Shown piece by piece: positions 48,713 through 59,404 of a stretch of 64,000 nucleotides of DNA; the first letter of the stretch is position 1; every line of letters begins with the position of its first letter. A program made the translations under genes and the position numbers. Origin of the DNA: Ctenosaura bakeri (lineage: Eukaryota > Chordata > Lepidosauria > Squamata > Iguanidae); contig CAOLHI010001651.1 in NCBI GenBank assembly GCA_948474755.1, positions 372,001 through 436,000 on the forward strand, in the 5' to 3' direction. Under the pieces are notes generated by a model. The model made no database searches. It was not told where the DNA came from and saw only the letters and a program-made list of their open reading frames with translations.

Positions 48713-51700
48713 CTGCAAAAAGACACCGGAGTCAGTTGCAGTCTTTGCACTGGAAAAAAACAGCAACTCTTTTGGCGGGGGGGGGGTGTCTGTGTCTCAG
48801 GAGTGACTCCAAGGCTCACACATGTCCCTCGACTGGAGCACATACTCTTTTCTCCTCTCAGTGGCCTTATGCCCTAAGAAGGCTGGAGCCTGTAATTCTG
48901 CCCTATAACCCCCTTTTGGGTAAATGGCCTCCTGCTTTTTAAGAAAGCAAGACAAGACATTCCACTTTGACACAAGGAAGAAATTTTTGACTGTTGGTGC
49001 GCTCTCCCTTGGAGATCCTGAAAGAGAGGTTGGATAGGCAACTTTCAGGGGTGCTTTGGTTGTGCTTTTCAGCCTGCCCAGGGGTTGGGCTAGATGGCCC
49101 CTGGGGTCCCTTCCACTTTCGTGATTCTAAGCTCAGTTTACTTTCATGCACAGAGAAAGAGAGGGAAAAGGCAGAGAGGCCCTTGCTGAAGCTGAGGAGG
49201 AAAGAGTCCTGTGTTGGGTAGGACCAGAGCTTCCACCTTATCACAGAACTGGAAGAAACCCGAAGGGCCAGCCCGTCCAGCTTCCGTTCTGCCGTGAAGG
49301 AAGAGGCAGCCAAAGGCCTCCTGACAGATGGGCATCCAGCTTCTGCTTTAAAACCTCCAAAGGAGGAGACTCCCTCATCAGGCTCATCAGATCCCTCCAG
49401 AGAGGACAAGAAGAACTGCGTGCCCCGTCCCCTGGTTCCTTGCTGCGTGGTCTCTCACCCCCAACAGCATCTGGGATTTGGGGACAGCCCGCTCCTAAAC
49501 CCTTCAGTTGTGTGGCTTCTTCCACACCTGGGCGTAGTGGCTGGTTAGAAGATACCCCAGTCCTCCTCTTGACAGCTGCTACGTCCAGCAAGTGAGGTGT
49601 CTGGGCAGCAGGGAAAGAGTCCCATCCCTCTGCAACAGAGGGAGAGTCTGGAAGAAAGTTTTCTTCATGGCTCAGCTTTTCTAGTAAGCTACAGGGTTGC
49701 CCTCTCCTGCCCAGTTGTCCCCTCTCTCCTCACTTGGACATTTAATTCCCCCAGCTGTGACCCCACAGGGCTTGGCTCCTGCCTGAGAGGGAGAGCAGGC
49801 ACATACAGGGAGGACTTGTGTGTTGCACCTGCCACCTTGGATTTCAACCGCTGGGTCCAGGCCCCTGTCTGGACTCAGTTCTCTCTGCCTCCAGGCCAGG
49901 GAACCTGCCTCCCCTTTTCCTCCTCCTCAGTTAAATGGCTCCACCTCACCTCGCATTAGCAACACCAAGGGTTGGGGTCAGAGAGGGCTTCTCTCATCTC
50001 TCAATCACTTGAGCCAGAGGCAACTGAAAGGAAGGCCTGTTCATAGAATCATAGAAATGTAGAGTTGGAAGAGACCCCAGGGGCCATCCAGTCCAACCCC
50101 CTGCCATGCAGGAACACCCTCAAAGCACTCCCGACAGATGGCCATCCAGCCTCTGCTTAAAAACCCCCAAAGAAGGAGACTCCACTACACTCCGAGGCAG
50201 CAGATTCCACTGCCGGACAGCCCTGACTGTCAGGAAGTTCTTCTTGAGGTTCAGGTGGAATCTCCTTTCCTGCAGCTTGACCTTGTCCTGGTCTCTGGAG
50301 CAGCAGAAAACAAGCCCTCTCCCTCCTCTACATGGCATCCCTTCAAATATTTAAACATGGCTATCATATCCCCTCTTAACCTTCTCTTCTGTAGACTAAA
50401 CAAACTCAGCTCTCTAAGTCTATCCTCATAGGGCATGGCTTCCAGGCCTCTCACCATTTTGGTCGCCCTCCTCTGGACTTGCTCCAGCTTGTCAATATCC
50501 TTCTTGAATTGGGGTGCCCAGAACTGGACACAGTATTCAAGATGAGGTCTAACCAAAGCAGAGTAGAGTGGTACCAGTACCTCCCTCGATCTAGACACCA
50601 GACTCCTACTGATGCAGCCAAGAATTGCATTGGCTTTCTTGGCTGCCGCATCACACTGCTGACTCACGTTCAGCTTGTGGTCTATGAAGACTCCTAGATC
50701 CCTTTCACACGTACTGCTATCCAGCCACGTGTCTCCCATCCTATATTTCTGTATTCCATTTTTTCTGCCTAAGGGTAGGACCTTACACTTCTCTCTGTTG
50801 AATTTCATTTTGTTCGCCTTGGCCCAGCTCTCCAATCTATCCAGGTCATTTTGAATTTTGATCCTGTCCTCTGGCGTATTAGCAACCCCTCCCAATTTGG
50901 TGTCATCTGCAAATTTGATGAGCATGCCCTCTATTCCTTCATCCAAGTCGTTGATAAAAATATTGAACAGCACTGGGCCCAGGATGTCCCCCATCCTATA
51001 TTTCTGTCTTCCATTTTTAATACCTGTTGATTTTCTGTTGATTAGGCCTGGACTACCATGATGTGTTACCAAATGTTATATGTTAAACCTCAGGTAAAAG
51101 CTAAAGGATTGTTCTAAGTGTGTGTTCAGCCGGCCCCATTTGCTTGGACAGGACAGCCACTGACCAGGTGATTTACTACGTAGGAGCTTTAGGGTTCTTC
51201 CTCATGTGGATGGAACCCAGGTTAGGATGCACTGTACGTCAAGGTGTCACAGCATCTCAGCCGAGTGCAGAGGGATCAAAGAGTGCAGGTAGGGACCGCG
51301 AGGCATCTGGTCGGTGTTTAGACGGATGCCTCGCGGCAGAGAAAACACCGAAGATGGAGGTGTGTTAGGAAACAGACATAGGTGGTAGTAAGAAAACCTG
51401 AGAAAGTTTGGGGAACAGGCAAGATCAAAGTATGGGAACAAAGAAGGTCCCATGGGAACCCAATGGGAGTTTGGGAAAGACCCTGAGAATCTACCAGTGG
51501 GAATTGTGTGTGCGTAAAAGTGTGTATCACTATATAACCAAGCGTGTATTGTAGACACGAAAAGGCTGGTCATTTATTCTACTCTGTCGCCTCTCGCCAG
51601 CAGTTACTGCTGCTTTCCAGAGCTTGAGAAAGAGAAAATTGCCCCCTGGCTAAGCCCCAGCTGCCTCTCTTGACTGGGAAGGGTGTGAAGGCAAAGCAGG

Positions 51701-54700
51701 CCTCTCACTCCCGAGCCCCACTATCTTCCCCCACCGGGCCAAACATAAAGGGTCAGCTCCCATACTCCTCTTCCAGCCAGAGGCAAGACTGCTTCCCAAC
51801 CCTGAGGGGCCACCACGGGCCCATGGCTACTGCCAAAGGGGCTCATCTGTGTCTTCCTCCAGACCCGTTCATCCACTCACATTTCCCCCGTGATGTATTC
51901 CAGCCTCTTCCCGACAGTCGCTTTTGCCTCCTCCGTGTCCTGCTTCACCAACACCGGCCCGATCAGCTTGTAGACGGTGTTGGAGGAGTCCAGAAGGTCC
52001 AGTTCCTAGAGGAGGGAGGGAGAGGAGAAGAAAGAGTGAGAACATGCTGGCAAGTGGGGTGTGTGGAGCACGGTCTGCGAGAGGCAGCGTGGCATAGAAA
52101 TTTCAACACCAGCCTCCCACTCTGGAGGCCAGGGTTTGAACGCCCTCTGCTCAGCCATGGAAACCCACTGGGTTTGCCCTGGGCAAGTCACACTCTCTGA
52201 GCCTCAGAGGAAGGCAAGGGTGAACTTCTGAGAGAACAAAAACGTTCCTGCAATGGCAAACTGGCTAGGGAAGACGGCCAAATGACTTTAATGTTTAAAT
52301 GTACATACTATAAATAAGAACTTAATTATCAGCAGAACAACAGCTTTATTTGAAAGATGAGTCATATTATTTAACTCATATATGAGTGGAAGAGTTAGCA
52401 AAAATATTACCTTTTCTGGTCTACTTAAACCAAAATAGATACTTTGGGAAAACAACAGAGTTTGTTAAAAAGCAGAGCTAGCATGGTGTCACAGTCTGAG
52501 TGTTGGGACTGCGACTCTGGAGACCAGATTTGAATCCCTGCTCAGCCATGCAAACTGACTGGGTGGCCTTGGGCAGGTCACATCCTCTCAGCCTCACAAT
52601 GATAGCAAATCCCCTCTGAAGACATCTGGCCTTGAAAATTCCCATCTCCCACTGGGAGGGGAAATACAGTGTGGGAGGATGTGGGAGATGAACTTCTCTG
52701 TGTTGGCAGTTTGCGGAAGTCCTTTCTCCAGAGGTGTGACTGGCACCACCACTGGGATCATTAAAAGTTGGCCTAAAACTTGGCCCACTAAAGCCTTTGG
52801 GCCTTAAAACGAACAGATCTCACCCAGGCTTCATATGCCCTGTGGTATTTTTAAAATTGTTTTACCTGATTTTAAATTGTCTGGCTTAAATTAATAAACT
52901 ACAGTGTGTCCACCCAAAATGTAAACACCTTTAACAGCTTATAATTCTTGAATACTTTTTTTTTTGCATTTTTTTTTTCAAAAACTGTTTACTTCCTCAA
53001 CCACACTGATGATTCCAATAGCAGAGAAGTGTACAAGAGAAACTTTTAAGTGTGGTTTGCAGCTCTGTGCATCAAGAATGGAGGCAAGGCATTGCTGCAT
53101 AGGGATGACAACCTGACCTAAAACTTTAATTTCAGGTGGAATTTGTAGCTCTGATCAAATTGTTATTATAACACTTGTTCTTCACTTATTCTCCAATATT
53201 TCCTTAGTCTTCCAATAATCACCATAGCTACTGTTAGCTGTTAAACGGTTGTACATTTTGGGGGGCAGCCTGTATTTAATATGTCTTTAATTTTTTAGCA
53301 TCATTGTTACTATATATTGTTTGATGTTATTGCAAGCCACATTGAGATCACTGAATGTAAGTATTTTACTGAATAAATAAATAGACAGCAGCTTAGTGGG
53401 TGGTGGGGAAGGGAAGGGAGGGCAACAGGCAGGTTTTGGGGGGCCGGGAGGGGTGACCCAACAACTCACCTCCTTAACAACATTGTTCTCTGTCAACTGG
53501 GCCTCGAGTTTTTGCCGGGCCGTCATGCATTTGCTGATATCTGGAAAGAGGAGAGAGATTTTCTCCGTAAGAACCCACCCTTGGCATCTCCCTGTTAGGT
53601 GTTTGGAATCTGGGTGTAGCAGATATTCTATATACAGTCAGCCCTCCACATTCACTAGGGTTAGGGGCACAGGACCCCTGCAAAAGTGGAAAACACGCAA
53701 ATATCAAAATGTGTGTGTCTGTGGGATGGGGGCTGAGGCAGGGTGGAGAGAGTGGGCTCCCAAGTCCAAACCAGGTCAAGGGAAAGAGAGGGAAAGCAGA
53801 GTGGATCAGCGTGGTGGCCCTATACTTCCTCTCTCTCTTGCCCATCTCCTTCCTTGGGTGTGTGGAGGGGAGCACCAGGAGAGGACTTGTGGTGCTTAGC
53901 AACTGGGCTGCAATCCATTCTTAGCTGGCCTGGCAGCGGCTGGAGGAGGAGGAGGAGGACCAGGGTGGGTTTTTAAAGAGTTATGCGGCCTGATCGAAGC
54001 CACCAAGGCGGAAGGTTCCCCCCGAAAAAGAGCATCTGAGGTGGAAGGGGAGTCAGGAGTTGGAGAAACTCACAGAACAATCAAATCCATGAAAGTTAAA
54101 CTGGAACATGTGGAGGTCTGGCTGTGCTAATACTCTCTCTGAGTATAAAGTGAACTTTTCAAAAAAGGTAACCAACCAAACAAAATATGCCAACTGTGTA
54201 ATTAAGAACTACCGTGCTGGATCAGACTAAAAGGGTATATGCATTCTGTTCACAGAAAGGACAAACATTTAGAATCACGGAGTTGGAAGGCCATCTAGTC
54301 CAACCCCCTGCCATGCAGTAATCCCCAGCTGAAGCACTCATGTGATGTGGACAATGGTTTCTCTCTGAGGCAGCCCATTCCAGTGCCACACAATTACAGA
54401 AGAGAAGTTCTTCCTAATGTTTAGGTGGAATCTCCTTTTCTGTCATTTGAGTCCATTGGTTTGTTTCTTAGTCTCCATTGGCTCGTGGGAAGTTTGAAAG
54501 CAGGACCCGAGGAAAATGGCAATCTCCATCTTACAGCCACTGGCATACAAAAGTCACTCTGCCTCTGAATCTCCAGGTGATATATAAGCGCCCTGACTGG
54601 TAGCCAATAGCAGCCCCATCCTCCCCCAGGCAAATTTACCTAATTCTTTTTTTAAAGCCAACCAAGTTGGCAGCCATCTTATGGCAGAGAGTTCCATCGC

Positions 54701-55849
54701 TTAACTATTAACTCCTTTTAACTGTTCTGAATCTCCAACTATTTGGCTTATGTGAACTCAGAGGATTCTAGTATTATGAACAGAGAGAGAAAGCGGGTTT
54801 TGCCTCTCTCCTTTGACCCCCTCCTGCAAAATTTTATATCTCTATGTCACATCTCCTCCTACTTTTTTTTTCTGAGCTGGACAGCCAGAAATGTAGCAAA
54901 ATTTCCTCACTCCAGAACCTTGATGATTCAGTCTGCCCTTCTTCACACTCTTCTCCTCTCTTTACAACACCTCTTTTCAGGCATGGCATACAAAAACACA
55001 ACACTCAAAGTGGTCCGTAACACTTTTAAGTGTTGATTGTGCCTTTAAAATAATACTGTATCTGTGCTAGAGGGGGAGGTGGGGAGGTGTCTGAAAGACT
55101 GAAAGGGCCCAACAATTAATCCTCTTGACACAGAATCCTGTGACCAGTTCTGGGCAGCCCACAGCTCAGGAAGGATATGGACAAGGTGGAAGGTGTCCAG
55201 AGGGCAACCAAAACGGCAGAACACCTGGAAACCAGGGAGCTCTAGGAGGAGCGGCTGAGGGAACTTAGGATATGTTTTACCTGGAGAAGAGAAAGTTAAG
55301 AGGAGACATGATAATATGTTTAAATATTTGAAGAGATGCCATATGGAGGATTTAGCAAGCCTGTTTGCTGCTGCTCCAGAGACTACGACATTGTGCAGCA
55401 AGAGCTTCAAATTTCAGGAAAAGAGATTCCATCTAAAAATTTGGGAGACTTCCTGACGGCCAGACTAGTTTGAGAGTGGAATCTGCTGCTGCCTCCATGG
55501 ACCGTGGAGGGTCTCCTCCTTCTATAGAGGCTGGGTGGCCATCTGTTGGGATGAGTGCTTTGACTGTGTCTCCCTGCATGGCTGAAGGGGGTTGGACTCC
55601 ATGGCCCCGGGGGTCTCCTCCAACTCTGTGATTCAAACACCCTCTAACTGTGAGGAAGTGGGCGGAGAGGACAGTACAACCATCCTGGAATTGAGAAGCT
55701 CTGGTGAAAGGTGACGGGGCAGAGAAGGGGCCTGGAAGTCCTCTCTCTGTCTCTCTGCCTCCAAGAAGATGTGGGAATCTGTTACCTTTCTGCAGCTGCT
55801 GGTATTTCTCCAGCTCTCCCTGGAGCTTCTTCTGCAGGACTTCTGCCAT
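48592..55849 (-). CDS. PFDN6: PFDN6, prefoldin subunit 6, complete, 4 coding exons
   Basis: Exons in reading order are 55849-55786, 53540-53470, 52005-51881 and 48712-48592 (381 nt, 126 aa; human 129). All junctions are GT-AG and the frame closes. The product starts [20 protein letters not shown], continues [20 protein letters not shown] and [19 protein letters not shown], and ends [15 protein letters not shown]. This is the beta-type prefoldin plan: an N-terminal coiled-coil helix (about 1-45), a beta hairpin (about 46-75) and a C-terminal coiled-coil helix (about 80-120). PFDN6 is one of four beta subunits of the cytosolic hexamer that hands unfolded actin and tubulin to the CCT chaperonin (family knowledge). 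A poly(A) signal (minus AATAAA) lies at 48460-48465. The gene converges on RGL2, leaving about 1.9 kb between their likely 3' ends. Confidence 0.96.
48935..49425. mobile_element. CR1 3' ends in opposite orientations
   Basis: 48935-49132 is plus-strand and ends at a proper CR1 terminus (GGCCCCTGGGGTCCCTTCCA then TCGTGATTCT). 49225-49425 is minus-strand (GAACTGGAAGAAACCCGAAG, TAAAACCTCCAAAGGAGGAG). PFDN6 intron 3. Confidence 0.75.
50041..51020 (-). mobile_element. CR1 LINE, 3' end with reverse-transcriptase C-terminal part
   Basis: On the minus strand an open frame (51072-50251) encodes [20 protein letters not shown], the catalytic FADD box (about 50913-50902), then [20 protein letters not shown] and the C-terminus. 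The 3' terminus TAGAATCATAGAAATG-type repeats lie at 50041-50065. The copy is 5' truncated, and its left edge repeats an internal CCCATCCTATATTTCTG phrase. A stop ends the frame at 50251. PFDN6 intron 3. Confidence 0.9.
51060..51640 (+). mobile_element. Possible LTR-like segment
   Basis: A TATA box (CACTATATAACC, 51529-51540) follows about 450 bp of complex sequence starting TGTTACCAAATGTTATATG. An LTR-type R/U5 layout is possible, but neither terminal repeats nor a target duplication could be placed. PFDN6 intron 3. Confidence 0.3.
51881..52005 (-). CDS. PFDN6: PFDN6 coding exon 3
   Basis: The exon is 125 nt and encodes [20 protein letters not shown] then [20 protein letters not shown], the beta-hairpin region. 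Acceptor TCCTCTAG, donor GTGAGT, phase 2 out. Confidence 0.96.
52080..52620 (+). mobile_element. Two CORE/MIR-type SINE copies
   Basis: 52080-52255 has GAGGCAGCGTGGCATAGAA, CATGGAAACCCACTGGG and AAGTCACACTCTCTGAGCCT. 52482-52620 has GCATGGTGTCACAGTCTGAG, GGAGACCAGATTTGAATCCC and GGCCTTGGGCAGGTCACATC. PFDN6 intron 2. Confidence 0.75.
52640..53395 (+). mobile_element. L2/CR1-clade LINE 3' end split by a mariner-like MITE
   Basis: The outer parts read as one LINE 3' region: ATTGTTTTACCTGATTTTAA before, and GCAAGCCACATTGAGATCAC with AATAAATAAATAG after the insert at 52903-53275. PFDN6 intron 2. Confidence 0.55.
52903..53275. mobile_element. Mariner-like MITE with about 38-bp terminal inverted repeats
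   Basis: The left end TACAGTGTGTCCACCCAAAA and the right end TTTTGGGGGGCAGCCTGTA are inverted relatives, extending inward to ACCTTTAACAGC and GCTGTTAAACGG. TA dinucleotides sit at both borders. No transposase frame is present. Confidence 0.7.
53470..53540 (-). CDS. PFDN6: PFDN6 coding exon 2
   Basis: The exon is 71 nt. It completes Asp and encodes [20 protein letters not shown] then VKE. Acceptor CTTTCCAG, donor GTGAGT, phase 0 out. Confidence 0.96.
53632..54123. mobile_element. Tigger-like element, second family
   Basis: Left ATACAGTCAGCCCTCCACAT then TCACTAGGGTTAGGGGC; right GAAAGTTAAACTGGAACATG then TGGAGGTCTGGCTGT. The ends are imperfect inverted repeats. The interior shows no transposase. 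PFDN6 intron 1. Confidence 0.6.
54272..55636. mobile_element. CR1 copies in opposite orientations
   Basis: 54272-54470 is a minus-strand 3' end (GGAGTTGGAAGGCCATCTAG). 54650-54990 looks like older related sequence. 55060-55636 is a plus-strand CR1 3' part with TGACCAGTTCTGGGCAGCCC, GAAGAGATGCCATATGGAGG and the terminus GGTCTCCTCCAACTCTGTGA. PFDN6 intron 1. Confidence 0.75.
55786..55849 (-). CDS. PFDN6: PFDN6 coding exon 1
   Basis: The coding part is 64 nt, [20 protein letters not shown] then K, plus one base (phase 1). Donor GTAACA. The frame stays open upstream but human alignment fixes the start at 55849. An acceptor CCCTGCAG ends at 55904, so the exon likely begins at 55903. Confidence 0.94.
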
Positions 55850-56344
55850 CCTCTGGCGGAGACTCTCTCTCTCTCTTTTCACCGCAGGGATGGATGGTTT
55901 TCTCTGCAGGGGAACAAGGAAAGGAGACAGATCAGGCCTTGCTTGCAAAAAGTCCATTGCTCAAGAACAAAGCATTGGGGGCTGCCTGAAGAAAGACCCA
56001 GATCAAGACTGGCTATTAAAGGGTGCCCAGAAGAAACCCTCTCATGTCCACTAAAAGCATCCTAGATCAAGCGGCTGAGTGTACAACTCAGTTGGAGCTT
56101 CTTTGTGAACACATAAGACTCCCCCCGCAATAGATGTTGGAAAGCTGGAGTTTTCCCTTTGACTCTCCCACATCTGTCCAGCACCCAAAGGACCCCCACT
56201 GAGTGCAAAGCACTCTATTCATGGGGGAGGTATTAGCTGGAACCCCTTCCTTCCCTTCTTGTCCCTCCCCTCCCTGTGTGGACCAAGAACAAATATGGGC
56301 CCAACGACCACCTGCATCCACACTGCACAACTATACCTTCCTGA

Positions 56345-56935
56345 TAGAGGTTGAGCATTGCTTCTCTGAAATTCCAAAATCCAGACTATTCCAAAACCCA
56401 AAATTGGCTGAGATAGTGGCACGTTTGCTTTCTGCAGATTTGATGTACACAAACTTTGTTTCATGCAAAAATTATTAAAAACTTTGCATACCTTCAGGCT
56501 GAGTGCGTAACTTGTATGTGAAATATGAATGAATTTTTCCTGTTTAGACTCGGGTTCCATCTCCAAGATACGTCATTATGTATTTATATGCAAATACAGG
56601 TATTCCAAAATCCAACAATTAACACAAATAAAAATAAATTCTAAAATCTAAATTACAAAACACTTCGGGTCCCAAGCATTTTGGATGAGGGAATACTCAA
56701 TCACTATCACTTTGCCCACCTTGGCCCCAATTCTGTGGAATCGGGGCAGGTGGGATCTGCAGTTTGTGAGGTCCTTAAAATTTTCCAGTCCACTCCCCTG
56801 CAACTATGACACTAGAACTCTCTGGCAGTGAACTCTAAGTCCCTCAACCAAACTACAAATCCCAAGATTCCACAGGATGGCAATTAAAATGGTATGCAAG
56901 CACTATAATTGTGTGGTGTGGACGGAGCCACTGTC
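56345..56935. mobile_element. Tigger-like element followed by a hAT-like MITE
   Basis: 56345-56705 runs from AGAGGTTGAGCATTGCTTCT through GCAAATACAGGTATTCCAAA to CATTTTGGATGAGGGAATAC. 56735-56935 has CCAATTCTGTGGAATCGGGG and CAAACTACAAATCCCAAGAT then ATTGTGTGGTGTGGACGG. Both are in the 5' UTR intron of PFDN6. Confidence 0.6.
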
Positions 56936-57119
56936 TGCATGAAGGAAGGGATGGTTGGCTCTAAGAGGCAAAAGCCCCATTTGGGGGAAGTTTTCCTCCC
57001 CTTTCAGCTCCTCTCTTCAAAGGACCCCCTCTAAGCAACCACAACCCCCCCCCCAACTTCACCCCCAGAGACCCTCCAAGGTATATCCCGGAAGGGTTTT
57101 AAAAAATAAATACAAGAAG

Positions 57120-57578
57120 GGAGACCTAAATCTGGTATCTCTTGTTCACTCATTATGTTCTTACTCTGCTTTTAATGTGCTGCTGATGACAGTTGATTTA
57201 ATTGGGTTTTATTTTTTATTTTATGATGATGATGAATGGTTTTAGCTGAGAAGACCCCCCTCCCACCTCCTCAGGCAGTCTATGTCTCCCATTGGGTGAA
57301 GGGGACAGGGGAGGGGAACCCCTCCAGCACCTTTGGGCAGCAAATCCCATAAAAATTAATTAGCCCAGTGGGTCATTAATGAACAAATAAACTGAAGCTG
57401 CATAGCGAGATCACAGGAACTTGCCTGTTGCCCTCATTTAGGGGGGCTTCCCCGTAACTGGGTGTGAGGGCTGGGACAAGCTCCTTTTTTGGGGGGAGGG
57501 GGGTGACTGCAACATCCAGAATCCCCCCTTCCTGGAGCCATGCTGCCTGGGGATTCTGGGGGCTGCAGTCCACCAGGG
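57120..57578. repeat. LINE 3' end and ACTCCCAG-type palindrome
   Basis: 57120-57245 resembles an L2/CR1-clade 3' tail (TTTTATTTTATGATGATGAT). 57497-57578 has GACTGCAACATCCAGAATCC and GGATTCTGGGGGCTGCAGTC as inverted arms. Confidence 0.45.
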
Positions 57579-57811
57579 AGCTGCGCTGAGTGGGAGCAAG
57601 GCGCCTTCTTCACCCTGGGGGGACACTGGGGATCGACCCCCTCCCCAATAAGACACTCCCACCCTGACTAAACGCCCCTTCCCTTAAATATCCCCCTTTA
57701 CAAGCTGTGTGCGTGGGGGTCCCCTATCCACCCCCTGCCCCGAATTCCAAGGGGGGAAGAAAGGGTCTCGTTTTCCCCCTCCCCATCAGCGCCCCCAGCC
57801 CACCCACTCAC

Positions 57812-58060
57812 TCTCAATCCTCTTCAAACCCGCCTCCTTGGACGCCGGAAACGCCCCCTCCCACTTCCGCCCGCGGGGTCCGTCGCCAAGGAGACTGCCA
57901 GCCCCTCTGGAGCCCGAGCAGCAGCAGCGGGACCGGCCACCTCCCTCCCACGAGGGACTAGAGGGAGACGCACAGCGACGCAAAAGGGGAGGAGCCGGCG
58001 TCACCGCCTGACAGGCTTCCCACTTCCGCCCGGCCCCAACATGGCGGCCGTACCATAGAG
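57812..58060 (-). promoter_or_regulatory. PFDN6: PFDN6 promoter, CpG island and inferred non-coding exon 1
   Basis: The stretch is GC- and CG-rich. ETS-type CACTTCCGCCCG occurs at 57861-57872 and 58021-58032 on the plus strand, and a YY1-type AACATGGCGGCC lies near 58039-58050. On the minus strand a donor GAGA/GTGAGT at 57812/57811 would splice to the acceptor at 55904. The exon's 5' limit is unknown. In human PFDN6 shares a divergent promoter with WDR46, but no WDR46 exon is seen on the far side here. Confidence 0.55.
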
Positions 58061-58254
58061 AGGAGAGACTCTATGGTAGAGCCGTATTGTTGTTAGTGGA
58101 GCTCCTTGGAGGTTTCAGAAGTCAAGAGAGAGGCAATAGAGGATGGAGGGGGCGTTTTTAGACCGGCCTTCCCTGCAGGGGCGTTGTTGTTACCCCGAAC
58201 CCCATTTGGGAGGAAAGAGGAGGGAGATCAGTTCGATAAATAAATAAATACATA

Positions 58255-58265
58255 TAATAATAATA

Positions 58266-58296
<31 letters not shown>

Positions 58297-58945
58297 TCTA
58301 TCTCCGCCTCTCCCCATGGATTGAGGCAGCGAACAACAATAATACATTAATTACATTAAAAAACATACCCAATCCTCCCCACCCTAAAACACCCAACAAT
58401 TAACAATTAACAACAATCAACTGACTATTAAAAAAACAGCAAGACAGTTGGTGAATATGTAAATAAATAAATAGTAAATAAATAAATGGTTACTCAGAGT
58501 GTACTAGATATTGACTATCCAGGGCTGCAACTCCCAATATCGCCCCACCAAGCATGGCATGCTGCTTTGGGGATTTTGGGAGCTGCAGTCCCTGAAACTA
58601 AAGATTTGCAAGCCCGCAAAAGAGAACTTTAAATTAAAGCTTTCTTTATAACTATGTTTGTACCAGTATGTTTATAATTATTTATAAATAAGTATTTATT
58701 TAGGATGCAATGACATTAAACAATACAATTATTTATAAATATATAACCATAATTTATGTAATTTACTTTTCTCTGGATTTAAAGGTCTCTTTGATCACTT
58801 TTGAGGGCAGATGTTGGACTTTGCTGGCCACCCTGCAGCGCTGTTGGTCCTCAGAATGTAGTAGTGAAAATTACTTTCTTGGACTACAACTCCCAGAATT
58901 TTGGGGGCACTTCTTTGGGGATTCTGGGAGTTGCAGTCCAAGAAA
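58255..58945. repeat. LINE 3' tail with ATT microsatellite, then a palindromic element
   Basis: 58255-58460 starts with (TAA)n/(TTA)n and continues with a reversed LINE 3' end. 58880-58945 is a clean palindrome: TTGGACTACAACTCCCAGAA and ATTCTGGGAGTTGCAGTCCA. No gene is visible. Confidence 0.6.
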
Positions 58946-59092
58946 ATACGTTCCATCGCTTTACTTTTCATGCCAGTTATGGGTTAGGAGGCTCTTGAAG
59001 GAAGCAAAAGTCTAGCCCATAATTATAATTGTTATAATAAGATTTCATTTTCTGCAACTGAAAAAGGCTGAAGCCAAAGAGTTTGCCCATTT

Positions 59093-59121
59093 TGTGTGTG
59101 TGTGTGTGTGTGTGTGTATAG
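59093..59121. repeat. (TG)n microsatellite
   Basis: About 14 TG units followed by ATAG, with a (CT) run at 59139-59150. Confidence 0.85.
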
Positions 59122-59404
59122 TTCTTAATGGCTTCTCTCTCTCTCTCTCACCACACAAAAAGTTCATAGGTAGGAAACTCTAAATTATGACAGACCTGTG
59201 GCCACAGCTTGGAAAAGTTACTTGTTTGTACTACAGCTCCCATAATCTCCAAGCACCGATGTCTTTTCTAGCCAATCTAGGAGTGGCTGGCCCTTTGGGG
59301 GACAGGAACAGAACTCCAAAGGACCTAGATGGACTAAAAGACTGGCATGCAGAAATTAACAGCAGAGACAGATTCTACATTTGGACTACAAGAAAACCCC
59401 AAAT

